The notes under the pieces are model-generated. The model saw only the letters and a program-made list of their open reading frames with translations, was not told the origin of the DNA and made no database searches. Shown here piece by piece: positions 23,432-31,942 of a stretch of 42,801 bases of DNA (its first letter is position 1; every line of letters begins with the position of its first letter). Where the stretch lies: contig JAFZNO010000049.1 of assembly GCA_017552985.1 (NCBI GenBank), forward strand, positions 1-42,801. Reading direction: 5' to 3'. Made by a program: the position numbers and the translations under genes. This stretch comes from Lachnospiraceae bacterium. Lineage in GTDB: Bacteria; Bacillota; Clostridia; Lachnospirales; Lachnospiraceae.

Positions 23432-24910
23432 ATGTTTTTGGAAGCATTAAAGAAAAAAGAGAATATGACTTATACGGAAAACGGCGCAAGTACGTATAGG
23501 AGCACCACGTCTTCTTGCCTGGACCTGTTCGCAACCATCGGCGCGCTGCGCACGGCGAGCGAGGAGGATATTATATCCCGCTTTATAACTGCATATGCAG
23601 AGGACGCTGACCTGGCATTGAAAACTTTGTTTTTTGCAAGGGACGTTCGCGGCGGACTTGGCGAGCGCCGCGTTTTTAAGACAATCCTTGCATGGCTTGC
23701 CGTAAATGAGCCTGACAGCGTGCGCAAGAACATTGCGTACGTAGGTGAGTTTGGCCGATATGACGACTTATTGGCACTGCTTGACACGCCTTGCGAAGCG
23801 GATATGCTTGCGTACGTGAAAGCCGTGCTTGAGGATGACGTGCGGAGCATGAAAAAGGGCGGTGAAACGTCCCTGCTTGCAAAGTGGCTGCCTTCCGTAA
23901 ACGCAAGCAATCGCCAGACGGTGAAAAACGCGAAGAAGATCGCGCGCTTTCTGGGCATGAATGACGCGCAGTACCGAAAGATGCTTTCGGAGCTCCGCGC
24001 TTACGTATGCATTATCGAGAATCACTTGCGCAAGAAGGATTACACCTTTGAATATGAAAAGCAGCCTTCAAAGGCATTGTATAAGTACCGTAAGGCGTTC
24101 CTTCGCAATGATGAGGTACGTTATGGTGCGTTCCTTGATAAGGCAGAAAAGAATCCCGGTTTATTGAACGCGTCGACGCTCACGCCTTATGACGTGGTGG
24201 CGTCCGTGATCAACAAAGCCATGAGAGAAGAGAGCATTGACGCCAAGGAGCGCCGCTCCATGGACGTAACGTGGAAGTCGCTGGATAATTACGTTGGCGA
24301 TAAGAACGCGCTGGCCGTGGTGGATGGTTCCGGCTCGATGTATTGGGGCGGAAACGGTTACCTGCCTGCAGCGGTGGCACAGTCACTGGGAATTTACTTT
24401 GCAGAGCACGTGAAGGGTGCTTTCCACGGCCACTTCATCACGTTCTCCGAGAATCCACGCCTCGTTGAGGTGAGGGGACGGGACATCGTGGATAAGGTGC
24501 GTTATTGCATGAACTTTAACGAATGGACAAACACGGATCTGATGAAGACCTTCCGGTTACTCCTGGATACGGCGGTGGAGAACCACGTGAGTCAGAAGGA
24601 AATGCCTTCGAAGCTGTACGTGATCTCAGACATGGAATTTGACGCCGTGAGCGGTGACGGAAAGCTGACGAATTTTGAACAGGCAAAGGCAGAATTCGCG
24701 GCGAAAGGATATCGCCTTCCCCAGGTCGTTTTTTGGAACGTGGCAAGCCGTAACAGGCAGCAACCAGTGACAAAAAACGAGCAGGGCGTGACGCTGGTAT
24801 CCGGCTGCAGCCCGCAGATATTCCAGATGTTGTCGCGGGGAGCGCTTGACCCGTATTCGTTTATGATGGAGGTGTTGACGGCAAAGAGATATGAGAAAAT
24901 AAGTGCATAA
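23432..24910 (+). CDS. Ro60-like RNA-binding protein (TROVE-like/DUF2828 helical domain plus vWA domain)
   Basis: The start at 23432 follows AAGGAGGG (23418-23425); the frame is open further up but that part runs through the structured RNA. The protein has 492 residues. Residues about 12-285 form a helical-repeat region with TROVE/DUF2828 features (SSCLDLFATIGALR, TLFFARDVRGGLGERRVFK, YVGEFGRYDDLLAL, LAKWLPSVNAS, PSKALYKYRKAFLR). A von Willebrand A domain follows with an intact MIDAS: D298-G-S300-G-S302, Thr near 368 and D400. Ro60 and bacterial Rsr bind Y RNAs and misfolded RNA through such a ring plus vWA. The gene stands alone between its RNA leader and a terminator. Whether it is best named TROVE or DUF2828 needs a profile search; the two are related. 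Confidence 0.8.
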   Translation: MFLEALKKKENMTYTENGASTYRSTTSSCLDLFATIGALRTASEEDIISRFITAYAEDADLALKTLFFARDVRGGLGERRVFKTILAWLAVNEPDSVRKNIAYVGEFGRYDDLLALLDTPCEADMLAYVKAVLEDDVRSMKKGGETSLLAKWLPSVNASNRQTVKNAKKIARFLGMNDAQYRKMLSELRAYVCIIENHLRKKDYTFEYEKQPSKALYKYRKAFLRNDEVRYGAFLDKAEKNPGLLNASTLTPYDVVASVINKAMREESIDAKERRSMDVTWKSLDNYVGDKNALAVVDGSGSMYWGGNGYLPAAVAQSLGIYFAEHVKGAFHGHFITFSENPRLVEVRGRDIVDKVRYCMNFNEWTNTDLMKTFRLLLDTAVENHVSQKEMPSKLYVISDMEFDAVSGDGKLTNFEQAKAEFAAKGYRLPQVVFWNVASRNRQQPVTKNEQGVTLVSGCSPQIFQMLSRGALDPYSFMMEVLTAKRYEKISA

Positions 24911-24920
24911 AGAAGTTAAA

Positions 24921-24958
24921 AAGGGGAGCTCCCGGGAGGGGCTCCCTTGTCGTTTTTT
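24921..24958 (+). terminator. Rho-independent terminator after the Ro-like gene
   Basis: GGGAGC (24924-24929) pairs with GCTCCC (24941-24946), followed by a T-rich tail with six consecutive T. Confidence 0.7.
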
Positions 24959-24983
24959 GTTGATGTTCCGGGCATACTCTTCA

Positions 24984-25012
24984 TTGACGAAAACGCGCCT
25001 TCGTGTTAAAGT
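24984..25012 (+). promoter_or_regulatory. Promoter for the U32-like gene
   Basis: TTGACG (24984-24989) and TAAAGT (25007-25012) are separated by 17 bases, and the start codon lies 35 bases downstream. Confidence 0.55.
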
Positions 25013-25047
25013 AGAGAGTGGTAGAGTTTTTGCAAAGGAGCGTTATC

Positions 25048-26109
25048 ATGGCTGACAAAAAGATCAAATTTCACTTGCCCGGACTAAGCTTTAATTTCCC
25101 GCTGAACATGTTGTTTGTTGACATGTTAAAGCAAAAACCGGAGTTTTTCCGGGAAGGAGTGGAGATCGGTTCCTTCTTCGGCGAGTTTCCGACCTCTCTG
25201 TGGAATGGAGGAAGATTTTCCTTTGGCGTGCAGTGCCCGGAGGACATGGTGCGCTACGTGGTAAAGAGCATTAACGACCTTGGGATCCCCGTGAGATATA
25301 CCTACACGAACCCCATCATTTATGAGGAGGACCTGGCAGATCCCTTCTGTAATTTTTGCATGAAGGTGGGCGACAATGGCATGAACGAGGTCATGATCCT
25401 GTCTCCCATTTTGGAAAAATACATTCGCGAAACGTATCCCAGCTACAAGCACAACAGTTCTACCTGCAAGGAGATCAAGAACATTGACCGCCTGAATGAG
25501 GAACTGAAGAAGGATTATTATCTTGTGGTTTTGGATCAGAACCTGAACCGGGATTTTGATTTTATCGAGAAGATCGAGGACAAGGACCGGATGGAGCTTT
25601 TGGTGAATTCCTGCTGTGGTCCGAACTGCACGAGGCGTGCCGAGCATTACAGGGTGATCTCCGCGCAGCAGAGAGTGACGTATGCCAATAAGGCCATTCG
25701 TCAGGGCGAGGATCCCCAGAAGGTGATCGCAGGGCTTCCAGACTACGTGAAGGAGCGTTTGCCCAAGGAGGCGAAGGAGGGATTCTTCCCTACGGACAAC
25801 GTGGGAAGACCCGTGATCCCGCTGCCGAAGTGGCATTGTGAGTACGGCGAGTATAATTCCCCGTTTACGGTACAGAACAATCTGAACTACATTCCGGCGA
25901 AAGACGTTTGGGAGAAGTACGTGCCCATGGGATTCCGTAATTTTAAGCTGGAAGGCCGTACGAGTAACATTTTTTCCATTGTTGAGGATTACGTAAATTA
26001 CATGTGCCTTCCCGAGGCGAAGGATGAGGCGAGATTTACGCTTCTTACGCATCTCAAGGGACAAGGCATCATCGGCGTGAACCGCACTTGGTGGGTAAAG
26101 CCTAAGTAA
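25048..26109 (+). CDS. U32-like TIM-barrel protein with a cysteine cluster
   Basis: The start at 25048 (MADKKIKFHLPG) follows AAAGGAGC and gives 353 residues. The C-terminal 'FRNFKLEGR' resembles the U32 family signature K-[IL]-E-G-R, and the strand-helix pattern is consistent with a barrel. Cysteines cluster at NSCCGPNCTRRAEHY and in KWHCEYGEY, with another pair at FCNFCMK. In UbiU/UbiV, RlhA and TrhP relatives such cysteines hold an Fe-S cluster used in hydroxylation. Whether four ligands are correctly placed here cannot be judged by eye. Its target is unknown. It has its own promoter and lies 32 bp before gdpP. Confidence 0.55.
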   Translation: MADKKIKFHLPGLSFNFPLNMLFVDMLKQKPEFFREGVEIGSFFGEFPTSLWNGGRFSFGVQCPEDMVRYVVKSINDLGIPVRYTYTNPIIYEEDLADPFCNFCMKVGDNGMNEVMILSPILEKYIRETYPSYKHNSSTCKEIKNIDRLNEELKKDYYLVVLDQNLNRDFDFIEKIEDKDRMELLVNSCCGPNCTRRAEHYRVISAQQRVTYANKAIRQGEDPQKVIAGLPDYVKERLPKEAKEGFFPTDNVGRPVIPLPKWHCEYGEYNSPFTVQNNLNYIPAKDVWEKYVPMGFRNFKLEGRTSNIFSIVEDYVNYMCLPEAKDEARFTLLTHLKGQGIIGVNRTWWVKPK

Positions 26110-26141
26110 TGGATGGGCGACCCTGATCTGGGAGGAATCCT

Positions 26142-28193
26142 ATGAAGAAACGCATGAAACTTAAGGGGAGAATTAAGTTTTTCACGCATTTTAGCATATA
26201 TCTTGGAGCTTTGCTCGCAGCGGTGGACGTTGCCGTGTTTCTGTTGGACGTGCGTTCCGGCTTGCTCCTTTTGGGCTATACGATCTTTTATTTTGGCGTG
26301 ATCATTCCCTTATATTTTTACAATAAACCGATCATCATGAATGAGCTGGTGAGCTTCGCCACGGAGTACGGACAGATCCAGAGAAAGCTTCTCCGGGACC
26401 TGGACGTGCCCTATGCCCTCTTGGATGACGGCGGCAGGGTGATCTGGACGAATGCCGCGTTTGAGAACGTGGTGCATCAGCCCAAGGGCTATAATAAGTC
26501 CATTACGTCTTTGTTCCCGACCATCACCAGGGACAAGCTCCCGGATGATTCGGGATTGGATGAGGCACAGTATGAGTTGCACTACGAGGAGTGTGAGTAT
26601 CTTGCCAAGTTCCGCAAGATTTCCCTCCATGAGATGGCGCAGCACAGTGACATTATTGACATTGAGGGCTATGAAGGGTATTTGATCGCCGTGTATCTCT
26701 TTGATGAGACGGCGCTTCGCATTGCGTTGCAGGAGTTGGATGACCAAAGTCTTGCAGCCGGCATGATCTATCTGGATAACTACGAGGAAGCGCTGGAGAG
26801 CGTGGAAGAGGTTAGAAGATCCCTCCTCACGGCGCTGATCGACCGAAAGATCAACAAGTACATTTCTTCCCTGGACGGCATCAGCAAGAAGCTGGAGAAG
26901 GATAAGTATTTGATCATTTTGAGAAAGAAGGCCATCACGCAGCTTCAGGAATCCCGGTTTGACCTGTTGGAAGAGGTTAAGACCGTGAACATTGGCAATG
27001 AGATGGCGGTGACCATCAGTATCGGCATTGGATTAAACGGTCTTTCCTATGCCCAGAATTATGAGTTCTGCCGTAACGCCATCGACCTTGCCCTTGGCCG
27101 CGGCGGCGACCAGGCCGTGATCAAGACGCCGGACAGCATTACGTATTACGGCGGTAAGAGCCAGCAGGTGGAAAAGAATACGCGCGTGAAGGCAAGAGTT
27201 AAGGCACACGCCCTTAGGGAAATCATCACGGCGAAGGACCGCGTGCTTGTCATGGGCCATCGCATGCCGGACGTGGACAGTTTTGGCTCGGCAGTCGGCA
27301 TTTACCGGATCGCAAGGGCGCTTGACCGAAAGGCAAACATTGTTTTGACAGAGTCTACCAGCGCGATCCAGCCTTTGGTGGATCTCTTTAAGAATAGCCC
27401 GGAATATGACGAGGACATGATCATCACGGGTTCGCAGGCGCAGGAGCTTGCGGAGAGTAATACCGTGCTTGTCGTTGTGGACGTCAACAAGCCCTCGATC
27501 ACGGAATGTCCGGAGCTTCTTAGGTCCTGCAAATCCGTGGTGGTGCTCGATCATCACCGTGCGGGCGCGGAGACGATCGAGAACGCAACCCTTTCCTACG
27601 TGGAGCCTTATGCGTCATCGGCGTGTGAAATGGTTTCCGAAGTGCTTCAGTACATTTCCGACGGCATCAAGATCCGGCCGGAGGAAGCGGACAGCATGTA
27701 TTCCGGCATTATGGTGGATACCAATAATTTCGTTACTAAGACGGGCGTTCGTACCTTTGAGGCGGCTGCGTACCTGAGAAGGAGCGGCGCAGACGTGACC
27801 AGAGTGCGTAAGCTCTTTAGAGAGGATGCATTGGAATATAAGGCTCGCGCGGATGCGGTCAGCCAGGCGGAGATCTATCGTCAGGCGTTTGCCATTTCCG
27901 TTTGTACCGCGGAGGATCTGCCTAGTCCTACCGTGATTGGCGCGCAGGCGGCCAACGAGCTTTTGAACATCAAGGGCGTGAAGGCAAGCTTCGTGCTTAC
28001 GGATTATCAAGGTAAGATCTACGTCAGTGCCCGTTCCATTGATGAGGTGAACGTGCAGATCATCATGGAACGCATGGGCGGCGGCGGACACATGACGGTT
28101 GCGGCCTGTCAGATGGAAGGCACCGGGCTGGTTGAGGCCATTGGCATTTTGAAGGGAACGCTGGATGAGATGCTGGACGGCGGAGAGATTTAA
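26142..28193 (+). CDS. gdpP: Cyclic-di-AMP phosphodiesterase
   Basis: The 683-residue protein is close to the usual 650-680. Two N-terminal transmembrane helices (about 10-60) precede a PAS-like domain (about 75-170, LLDDGGRVIWTNAAFENV). A degenerate GGDEF domain (about 175-300) follows, then the DHH domain, with GHRMPDVDSFGSAVG and VVVLDHHRAG. The DHHA1 domain ends in GGGGHMTVAACQM. It hydrolyses c-di-AMP to 5'-pApA and so sets potassium and cell-wall signalling; this is relevant to the TrkA-like protein upstream, since RCK proteins can bind c-di-AMP. GGGAGGA precedes the ATG. It starts the conserved gdpP-rplI-dnaB run. Confidence 0.95.
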   Translation: MKKRMKLKGRIKFFTHFSIYLGALLAAVDVAVFLLDVRSGLLLLGYTIFYFGVIIPLYFYNKPIIMNELVSFATEYGQIQRKLLRDLDVPYALLDDGGRVIWTNAAFENVVHQPKGYNKSITSLFPTITRDKLPDDSGLDEAQYELHYEECEYLAKFRKISLHEMAQHSDIIDIEGYEGYLIAVYLFDETALRIALQELDDQSLAAGMIYLDNYEEALESVEEVRRSLLTALIDRKINKYISSLDGISKKLEKDKYLIILRKKAITQLQESRFDLLEEVKTVNIGNEMAVTISIGIGLNGLSYAQNYEFCRNAIDLALGRGGDQAVIKTPDSITYYGGKSQQVEKNTRVKARVKAHALREIITAKDRVLVMGHRMPDVDSFGSAVGIYRIARALDRKANIVLTESTSAIQPLVDLFKNSPEYDEDMIITGSQAQELAESNTVLVVVDVNKPSITECPELLRSCKSVVVLDHHRAGAETIENATLSYVEPYASSACEMVSEVLQYISDGIKIRPEEADSMYSGIMVDTNNFVTKTGVRTFEAAAYLRRSGADVTRVRKLFREDALEYKARADAVSQAEIYRQAFAISVCTAEDLPSPTVIGAQAANELLNIKGVKASFVLTDYQGKIYVSARSIDEVNVQIIMERMGGGGHMTVAACQMEGTGLVEAIGILKGTLDEMLDGGEI

Positions 28194-28255
28194 CGTTAGA
28201 AAGCATTAAGAGTTTAGTTAGTATTGAGATTTTTATGATGAAAGGATGACGTGAC

Positions 28256-28702
28256 GTGAAGATTATTTTACTGCAGGATGAGAAGAAGCTTGGAAAAAAG
28301 GGGGACGTCATTGAGGCGAGCGAGGGCTACGCGCGGAATTACATTCTTCCGAAGAAGATCGGCGTGGAAGCAACCCCAAAGAATATGAATGACTTGAAGC
28401 TCCAGAAGGCTAATGAAGAGAAGAAGGCGAAGGAGCTGTTGGAGCAGGCGCAGGCGATGGCCAAGGATCTGGAGACGAAGCAGATCGTTGTTAAGATCAA
28501 GGCCGGCGAGGGCGGAAAGGTGTTTGGTTCCGTTTCGACGAAGGAAATTGCGGCTGCAGTGAAAGAACAGTACGGCATTGAGATCGACAAGAAGAAAATC
28601 CAGCTTGCTGAGAATCTGAAGAATTTTGGAACGTATGAGGTGGCGCTCAAACTTCATCCGGCAGTTGCCGCTAAGCTGAGCGTCAAGGTTACGGAGGAGT
28701 AA
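28256..28702 (+). CDS. rplI: 50S ribosomal protein L9
   Basis: The 148-residue protein starts with GTG (28256), preceded by AAAGGAT. The N-terminal RNA-binding domain has the L9 signature (KIILLQDEKKLGKKGDVIEA, GYARNYILPK). A long connecting helix (about 40-75, KAKELLEQAQ) leads to the C-terminal domain. It binds 23S rRNA at the base of the L1 stalk. It lies between gdpP and dnaB, as in most Firmicutes. Confidence 0.97.
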   Translation: MKIILLQDEKKLGKKGDVIEASEGYARNYILPKKIGVEATPKNMNDLKLQKANEEKKAKELLEQAQAMAKDLETKQIVVKIKAGEGGKVFGSVSTKEIAAAVKEQYGIEIDKKKIQLAENLKNFGTYEVALKLHPAVAAKLSVKVTEE

Positions 28703-28710
28703 TAGTCTAA

Positions 28711-30060
28711 ATGGACGAGAACGTGATCAAAAGAGTCATGCCCAATGACCTGGCAGCTGAGCAGAGCGTGATAGGCGCAATGCTGCTTGATGCCAATGCC
28801 ATTATGACGGCAGCGGACATTCTCACGGGGGATGACTTTTACAATAAGCAGTATGGCGTGCTGTTTGAGACCATGCTGGAACTCCGCAATGCCGGGGCAC
28901 CGGTGGATCCCGTTACGCTCCAGGCGAAGCTGAAGGAAAAGGACGTACCGCCTGAGGTGAGCAATCTGGAGTTCTTGATCGACATGCGTGATGACGCGAT
29001 CACTCCCGTGCACGTGAAGCAGTATGCAACCATCGTGTATGAGAAATCGATCCTCCGCAAGATGATCCGGATCAACGAGGAGATTGCCAGTACCTGCTAT
29101 GCGGGGAAGGAAAACATGGAGTCGATCCTGGAGGATGCGGAAAAGCGGGTTTTCCAGTTGGCACAGCAGAGAAATACCGGCGAATTTGTTCCTATCCGGC
29201 AGGTGGTGAGCAATGCCATGGACAAGATCGATAAGGCGTCCAAGATGAACGGATACGTGACGGGCGTTGCTACGGGATTCCTTGATCTGGATTACCGTAC
29301 GGCCGGCATGCAACCGTCAGACCTTGTGCTGATCGCAGCGCGTCCTTCCATGGGTAAGACCGCTTTTGCCCTAAACATAGCGCAGCACGTGGCGTTCCGG
29401 CAGAAGAAATGCGTTGCCATATTCAGCCTGGAAATGAGTAAGGAGCAGCTCGTCAATCGTATGTTTTCCCTGGAATCAAACGTGGACGCACAGAAGCTCC
29501 GTACCGGTCAGCTTGCGGACAATGAGTGGGAGCGCCTGATCGAGAGCGCGGCAGAGATTGGAAAATCGAATCTGATCATAGATGACACGCCCAGCATTTC
29601 AGTGTCCGAGCTTCGGTCGAAATGCAGGAAATTCAAGATGGAACATGATCTTTCCATGATCATCATCGACTATTTGCAGCTGATGTCAGGAAGTGGAAAG
29701 AATGAGTCGCATCAGTTGGAGATCGCAGAGATTTCCAGATCGCTGAAGGCCGTGGCGAGGGAACTGAACGTGCCCGTATTGGCGCTGTCCCAGTTATCCC
29801 GAGGCGTGGAAGGACGTCCCGATCACCGGCCCATGCTTTCAGACCTGCGTGACTCTGGTGCCATTGAGCAGGATGCGGACGTGGTAATGTTCATCTACCG
29901 CGATGACTATTATCATCCTGACACGGAGAAGAAGGGTATTTCAGAGATCATCGTGGCAAAACAGAGAAACGGCCCCATCGGAACCGTAGAACTGGTATGG
30001 CTGCCGGAATATACGAAATTTGCCAACATGGACAGAAGAAAATCCGGAAATCAAGAATAG
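28711..30060 (+). CDS. dnaB: Replicative DNA helicase
   Basis: The 449-residue protein is the usual length for DnaB. The N-terminal helical domain (about 10-110; DLAAEQSVIGAML) is followed by a RecA-like domain. That domain has Walker A ARPSMGKTAF, Walker B SMIIIDYLQLMSG, and the DnaB motifs LSQLSRGVEGRPDHRP and LRDSGAIEQDADVVMF. It unwinds DNA at the replication fork as a hexamer. The ATG lies 8 bases after the rplI stop, and GGAGGAG overlaps the end of rplI, implying coupling. Confidence 0.97.
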   Translation: MDENVIKRVMPNDLAAEQSVIGAMLLDANAIMTAADILTGDDFYNKQYGVLFETMLELRNAGAPVDPVTLQAKLKEKDVPPEVSNLEFLIDMRDDAITPVHVKQYATIVYEKSILRKMIRINEEIASTCYAGKENMESILEDAEKRVFQLAQQRNTGEFVPIRQVVSNAMDKIDKASKMNGYVTGVATGFLDLDYRTAGMQPSDLVLIAARPSMGKTAFALNIAQHVAFRQKKCVAIFSLEMSKEQLVNRMFSLESNVDAQKLRTGQLADNEWERLIESAAEIGKSNLIIDDTPSISVSELRSKCRKFKMEHDLSMIIIDYLQLMSGSGKNESHQLEIAEISRSLKAVARELNVPVLALSQLSRGVEGRPDHRPMLSDLRDSGAIEQDADVVMFIYRDDYYHPDTEKKGISEIIVAKQRNGPIGTVELVWLPEYTKFANMDRRKSGNQE

Positions 30061-30082
30061 ACGGAAATACGTTACCAATGAT

Positions 30083-30115
30083 AAGAGAACAGGAAAATTC
30101 CTGTTCTCTTTTGTA
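30083..30115 (+). terminator. Terminator after dnaB
   Basis: AAGAGAACAGGAA (30083-30095) pairs perfectly with TTCCTGTTCTCTT (30098-30110) and is followed by TTTGTATTTT. Confidence 0.8.
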
Positions 30116-30138
30116 TTTTAAATCGGGAGGGAACTAAG

Positions 30139-30771
30139 GTGAGTGAGGAACTATTGATCTCGGACGCTGCAAAAGAAGTGCGGGTGGAGAGCCACGTGCT
30201 ACGCTATTGGGAAGTAGAACTGGGGCTAACAATCCAGAGGAATGAGTGGGGACATAGGTTTTATACAAGGGAGGACGTGGAGAAATTCAAGCGGATCAAG
30301 GATCTAAAGGAGCGGGGATTGCAGCTGAAGGCGATCAAGATGCTGATGATGGCAGGGAGGCTGGAAGCCTTTGACAGAGGCGATTATGAGCTTGGGGAAG
30401 GACGGGGCATGGCGATCGAGATCCTTGAGGTGAGGGACGCGGGAGAACTTGCCGGGGGAGCAGCGGTTGAAAGAATGGAGGTTACGGCAGAGCAGGGCGT
30501 AAGAGAAAAGGTTATGGCAGAGCAAGGCGAAAGAGAGGAGGTTACGGCAGAGGAGGCTGAAAGAGTGGAGGTAACGAGAGAGCAGGCTGAAAGAGTGGAT
30601 GCAACGAAAGAGAAGGCTGCGAAAACGGTTGTTGGGGAAGAGGCGGCAATGGAAGGAGTATTGGAAGAGGAGATCATGCCAAGGAGGGATGAGACGTATT
30701 TTAAGAAAATAGACCAGTTGCTGCGGGATAAGTGTTTTTCTCCAAAAAAGAAAAGGCATTTCATTTTCTGA
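30139..30771 (+). CDS. MerR-like HTH protein with a tandem-repeat acidic tail
   Basis: The GTG start at 30139 follows GGGAGGGA; the product has 210 residues. Residues about 5-75 are a MerR-type winged helix (ISDAAKEVRVESHVLRYWE, then GHRFYTREDVEKFKRI and ERGLQLKAIKMLM). The usual coiled-coil is followed by five 10-residue units of the form ERxEVTxEQA (residues 111-160), rich in charged residues and probably a long helix. No ligand-binding domain is seen. Such HTH-only MerR proteins occur next to dnaB in Lachnospiraceae as far as I recall. Its target is unknown. The stop codon lies inside the terminator stem. Confidence 0.75.
   Translation: MSEELLISDAAKEVRVESHVLRYWEVELGLTIQRNEWGHRFYTREDVEKFKRIKDLKERGLQLKAIKMLMMAGRLEAFDRGDYELGEGRGMAIEILEVRDAGELAGGAAVERMEVTAEQGVREKVMAEQGEREEVTAEEAERVEVTREQAERVDATKEKAAKTVVGEEAAMEGVLEEEIMPRRDETYFKKIDQLLRDKCFSPKKKRHFIF
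30469..30618 (+). repeat. Five in-frame 30-bp tandem repeats in the MerR-like gene
   Basis: Units begin at 30469, 30499, 30529, 30559 and 30589. They encode ERMEVTAEQG, VREKVMAEQG, EREEVTAEEA, ERVEVTREQA and ERVDATKEKA. The divergence between units suggests an old array, but it could still vary in copy number. Confidence 0.85.
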
Positions 30772-30780
30772 AATGCCTTT
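30752..30780. terminator. Bidirectional terminator between the MerR-like gene and ferredoxin
   Basis: AAAGGCATTTCA (30752-30763) pairs with TGAAATGCCTTT (30769-30780) around TTTTC. A-rich and T-rich flanks serve both convergent genes. Confidence 0.75.
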
Positions 30781-30800
30781 GATCGCGATACGCTTATGTT

Positions 30801-30971
30801 TTATTCCTCTTCGATCGTACCTACGGGGCACTGACCTGCACAAGCACCACAGCTAATGCACTTATCAGGATCGATTTCAAACTTGCCGTCGCCCATGCTG
30901 ATTGCACCAACAGGACACTGAGCTTCGCAAGCACCACAAGCTACGCAGCTGTCACCAATTTTGAATGCCAT
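30801..30971 (-). CDS. 2[4Fe-4S] ferredoxin
   Basis: The 56-residue protein has two CxxCxxCxxxCP motifs (C9, C12, C15, C19 and C38, C41, C44, C48), the classical clostridial ferredoxin layout. It carries low-potential electrons between redox enzymes in the cytoplasm. AAAGGAGG precedes the ATG by 9 bases, and an A+T-rich stretch with two TATAAT-like boxes on the minus strand lies upstream near 31023-31040. It is downstream of pflA in the same orientation, with about 110 bp between, so it probably has its own promoter. Confidence 0.95.
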   Translation of the reverse strand: MAFKIGDSCVACGACEAQCPVGAISMGDGKFEIDPDKCISCGACAGQCPVGTIEEE

Positions 30972-31082
30972 TGTTTCTTACCTCCTTTATACTCATGCCA
31001 CAAGCTAATGCTCGTTCATAGATTATAATATTATAAGTTCTCAGTAATTTCAATAGGTAATTGAGAAAAATTTATCAGACTC

Positions 31083-31844
31083 CTATTTCATCCCCAGTTC
31101 CTCGCGGCGCTGTTTAATGCCACGCAAAATGGCAGCTTTCTTGTCGAGAAGCTTGTCCTTGTCCATTGCGGGCACGCCTTTTAAACGATAATCGATGCCA
31201 AGCTTTTCGTACTTTGTCTCACCCATGGTGTGATAGGGAAGCACGTCCAGGGCCTTCAGGTTGTGGAACTGACCGATAAAGTAGCCAAGCTTTTCGAGAT
31301 AAACTTCATCATCCGTAAGACCGGGCACCACCACGTGTCGTATCCACATGTCTACGCCTTTTTCATCCAGATATGCCGCAAATTTCAGAATGTTGGCGTT
31401 GGGCTGGAGGCAGAGCTCTTTGTGCTTCTCGGGATCGATGTGCTTAATGTCCAGCATTACGAGGTCAGTCAGAGGCATCAGTTTGTCGAATTTTTCCATA
31501 AGAGGCGCGTTATCGGGATTAAAGGCGATGCCTGACGTGTCGAGGCAGGTATGAATGCCCTTCTGTTTTGCGAGCGTGAAGAGTTCGATCAGGAAATCGA
31601 TCTGCATCAGGGGCTCGCCGCCGGTACAGGTAATGCCGCCGCCATTTTGATAAAAAGGTGCATTGCGTTCATATTGTTCAATGATATAGGAGGCTTCCAT
31701 GGGCGTGCCTGCGTTCAGCTCCCAAGTGTCTGGATTGTGGCAGTAGGCGCAGCGCATGGGACAACCTTGGAAAAACACCACAAAGCGGGTGCCAGGGCCG
31801 TCAACGGTTCCAAAGCTTTCAAGTGAATGAATTCTTCCTAACAT
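31083..31844 (-). CDS. pflA: Pyruvate formate-lyase activating enzyme (radical SAM)
   Basis: The 253-residue protein is the normal length. It has the radical-SAM cluster motif C28-x3-C32-x2-C35 (GCPMRCAYCHNP) and the activase segments DGPGTRFVVFFQ, GGGITCTGGEPLMQ and VMLDIKH. It abstracts a hydrogen from the glycine of pyruvate formate-lyase to create the glycyl radical. Here the target glycine is in a separate small protein (33770-34012), so this enzyme must act on a split substrate. A GT-C gene lies between pflA and the split pfl genes. GAGGT precedes the ATG. Confidence 0.95.
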   Translation of the reverse strand: MLGRIHSLESFGTVDGPGTRFVVFFQGCPMRCAYCHNPDTWELNAGTPMEASYIIEQYERNAPFYQNGGGITCTGGEPLMQIDFLIELFTLAKQKGIHTCLDTSGIAFNPDNAPLMEKFDKLMPLTDLVMLDIKHIDPEKHKELCLQPNANILKFAAYLDEKGVDMWIRHVVVPGLTDDEVYLEKLGYFIGQFHNLKALDVLPYHTMGETKYEKLGIDYRLKGVPAMDKDKLLDKKAAILRGIKQRREELGMK

Positions 31845-31942
31845 GATAAGACCTCATTTCCATGATATTTTATAACTTTTATTATACACGTTTTTGACGA
31901 AAAAACTAGATAATAATCTGGCAGTTTTGGAAAAAGCAGAGG

